Assembly (NCBI GenBank): GCA_030638305.1
Contig: DAOWEW010000161.1
Coordinates: forward strand, 1 to 6,759
Direction of reading: 5' to 3'
Origin: Desulfobacteraceae bacterium
GTDB taxonomy: Bacteria; Desulfobacterota; Desulfobacteria; Desulfobacterales; ETH-SRB1
Length of the DNA: 6,759 nucleotides
The translations under genes were made by a program, and so were the position numbers. Under the pieces are notes generated by a model. The model saw only the letters and a list, made by a program, of their open reading frames with translations, did not search any database and was not told the origin of the DNA. Below are positions 5,053 to 6,759 of this stretch, in pieces (position 1 is the first letter of the stretch; each line of letters begins with the position of its first letter).

Positions 5053-6759
5053 ATGATTAAATACTGGCTGGTTGTTTTCCTGTTGATATTGACTTTATTT
5101 CAAGTCGCCTATGCTGCTGATAGCATAACCCTCAATTTTGATGGTACTATGAAATCAGAATCAAAGACACTGGAAGGCAAAAAAGATACAGGACGTACTC
5201 TAAACCAAGTGTATCGTCTTGATTTAAGAAAAGATATTACATCAAAAATTTATTTCACCGCCTATGCCGGCGCAAATGCTACTGAAGATACCGAGGAGAC
5301 TGAAGATATTGAGGCGACTGATGGTACGGAAACGACCAGGCTTTCTCCCCAATTTCGTCTTAACATAGCAAATGATTATTTTAATGCCAACGGAGGATAC
5401 CTGTTAAATGAAACAGGCATTGATATGTTCGGCATACACCCGACAGAGGAAACCCGCCTTACAACTGAAACATGGACATCTAACTTTTCTACAAAATCAG
5501 TCAAATATCCTAATATCAGATTTCGTTATGATGAACAGAAGAATTACGACCACTTTTCTGTTCATTCCAAAGATTCGCTTTCCAGGTATTATGAGATACT
5601 CGGTGATTATACTTATAAGTTTGTGAGTTTTACACTAAGACACAGTAAAGATAAAGATTACGATTACGTTAAAGATACAGACGATACTACCACTATAAAC
5701 GAGGGAAGGATAAATTTCAGAGAGTCTTTTTGGGGAAACAGGATAACAACTTCCGGCACTTATACTGTAACCGATACAGAAAAAGAAAACATTACATCAA
5801 CCGATACTTCTTCTACTGATGAAACCAGAAAAGACCTTGTTTTTGATGCAGGATTAAAGCTGAGGCCATTTAAATGGTGTAGGATTTCATATACTTATGA
5901 ACTGGATGATACAGGCGCGAAGGAAGATACAAACATAGATACAAACGCAGATACGGATACAAACGAAGATGAAATTAAAAGCACGGATATTGATCAAACA
6001 GTACAAGCTCATAATATAAGCATTAGAGGGGATGCAAGGCTTCATAAATATTTAAATTCATGGGCTCAGTATCGGAAAAGGCTTGAATATAATTCTGAAC
6101 AGGACAATACATCAACAGATACTTTTACACTTAATTTTAATTCAACACCGATTGAAACACTTAATGCAAACCTTATCTTTAACCATCTGATAAATAAGAC
6201 AGAATCTGAAACCCAAACTGAGATTTCCTCTATGCTTCTCCATATTATTGCAAATATATGGGAAGGAGTTGACCTGAGTGTAGATGGTCAAATTAATTAT
6301 ACGGATAACATTGTTGATGATACAAAGACACTATCAAAAACCATTAATTCTGATCTTCGTTTGAAGCTTACCAAGACGTTGACAACGGAAATTAATTATA
6401 TTACAGAATGGACAGATACCAAGAATTCAGATGGAACGGAAATATCAACGTCCAATTATACTATAGGAACAGATCTTTACTATCGTCCGGTTCAGAGTTT
6501 TTATTTTAAATTCAGTTGTGAATTACAAAAAAATGAAAATGCTGAAGATTTAACTTATTATATATCAGATATTAACTGGATCATGACCGAAAAGCTGAGG
6601 GCAAACTTGCAGTATAAGGTGGATAAAAATTTCAGGGATGATACTAAATTCAGTTCTGATTTAGTATGGAATATGAGCAAAATTTTTGTATTAAAATTTA
6701 ACTATGACTGGAGCAGGGAAAAAGAAAACGATATCTTTACTAAAATCAATACCTTTACA
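5053..6759 (+). CDS. Outer-membrane beta-barrel protein, candidate electron-conduit porin (partial, 3' end beyond right edge)
   Basis: The frame is open from ATG at 5053 to the window end: 569 codons and no stop. A classic signal peptide (MIKYWLVVFLLILTLFQ) ends in VAYA at residue 21, followed by ADS. The mature chain is a long series of amphipathic strands with alternating hydrophobic and polar residues and many aromatic girdle residues (Tyr, Phe, Trp), joined by loops rich in Asp, Thr, Glu and Lys. This is the pattern of large barrels that sheath multiheme cytochromes, such as OmbB/ExtB-type porins, but ordinary large porins look alike. There is no CXXCH and no N-terminal CXXC as in Shewanella MtrB; only two lone Cys are seen (KWCRI, FSCEL). 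No TonB box or plug domain is apparent. An in-frame TAG at 5044-5046 fixes the start; the ribosome-binding site is weak (TGAG, 9 nt ahead). Its place with two propeller proteins, divergent from multihemes, supports a conduit role, which is inferred. Confidence 0.88.
   Translation, partial: MIKYWLVVFLLILTLFQVAYAADSITLNFDGTMKSESKTLEGKKDTGRTLNQVYRLDLRKDITSKIYFTAYAGANATEDTEETEDIEATDGTETTRLSPQFRLNIANDYFNANGGYLLNETGIDMFGIHPTEETRLTTETWTSNFSTKSVKYPNIRFRYDEQKNYDHFSVHSKDSLSRYYEILGDYTYKFVSFTLRHSKDKDYDYVKDTDDTTTINEGRINFRESFWGNRITTSGTYTVTDTEKENITSTDTSSTDETRKDLVFDAGLKLRPFKWCRISYTYELDDTGAKEDTNIDTNADTDTNEDEIKSTDIDQTVQAHNISIRGDARLHKYLNSWAQYRKRLEYNSEQDNTSTDTFTLNFNSTPIETLNANLIFNHLINKTESETQTEISSMLLHIIANIWEGVDLSVDGQINYTDNIVDDTKTLSKTINSDLRLKLTKTLTTEINYITEWTDTKNSDGTEISTSNYTIGTDLYYRPVQSFYFKFSCELQKNENAEDLTYYISDINWIMTEKLRANLQYKVDKNFRDDTKFSSDLVWNMSKIFVLKFNYDWSREKENDIFTKINTFT
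5926..5968 (+). repeat. 12-bp tandem repeat coding an Asp-Thr-Asn loop
   Basis: GATACAAACNNA occurs at 5926-5937, 5938-5949 and 5956-5967, with a 6-bp half unit (GATACG) at 5950-5955. It is in frame with the barrel and encodes DTN-x repeats from residue 292 (DTNIDTNADTDTNEDE). Because units are multiples of three, copy-number change would alter loop length without a frameshift. Confidence 0.65.

Noticed and set aside
5408..5626. 72-residue plus-strand frame near the right end
   Set aside because: It is an alternative frame inside the barrel gene, which stays open for 569 codons with a signal peptide and strand pattern.
5053..6759. TonB-dependent receptor
   Set aside because: No TonB box or plug domain follows the signal peptide; the chain goes straight into repeating strands.

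Overview
The window looks like part of an extracellular electron transfer (EET) locus from an AT-rich Gram-negative bacterium. It holds three multiheme c-type cytochromes, a lipoprotein and an outer-membrane beta-barrel. The style of the cytochromes (CHTMHNSQ start, doubled CXXCH motifs, very dense CXXCH packing) and of the propeller proteins recalls Desulfobacterota (Geobacter/Desulfuromonas-type bacteria and sulfate reducers). Other EET-capable phyla such as Nitrospirota cannot be excluded, and no taxonomic marker is present.

Layout: two gene sets diverge from a control region at about 1968-2188. Reading leftwards on the minus strand are a 12-heme cytochrome (1164-1967), a 6-heme cytochrome whose GTG start lies 2 nt beyond the previous stop (292-1161), and the first 64 codons of a third cytochrome that runs off the left edge (1-192) and whose mature N-terminus resembles the nanowire cytochrome OmcS. 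Reading rightwards on the plus strand are a secreted NHL beta-propeller with a C-terminal SH3-like domain (2189-3553), a YVTN seven-bladed beta-propeller lipoprotein (3577-5004), and a signal-peptide-bearing beta-barrel protein that runs off the right edge (5053-6759, 569 codons seen).

Inferred teamwork: the 12-heme protein would carry electrons across the periplasm, the beta-barrel would provide the outer-membrane passage, the 6-heme and OmcS-like proteins would act at or outside the cell surface, and the two propeller proteins would serve as scaffold, anchor or assembly factors. This is an inference from gene content; the window contains no direct proof of a conduit.

Control: the divergent region contains a near-consensus Fur-type box (2005-2019) close to the cytochrome operon, a separate 17-bp palindrome, a sigma70-like promoter for the propeller/porin operon, and a hairpin in the predicted leader. 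Every intergenic gap longer than 20 bp carries a short tandem array with a 7-bp period, in four different sequence families. That pattern is not explained by the genes. No RNA gene, CRISPR array, insertion sequence or convincing intrinsic terminator was seen, and no stretch of more than 300 bases lacks a gene.
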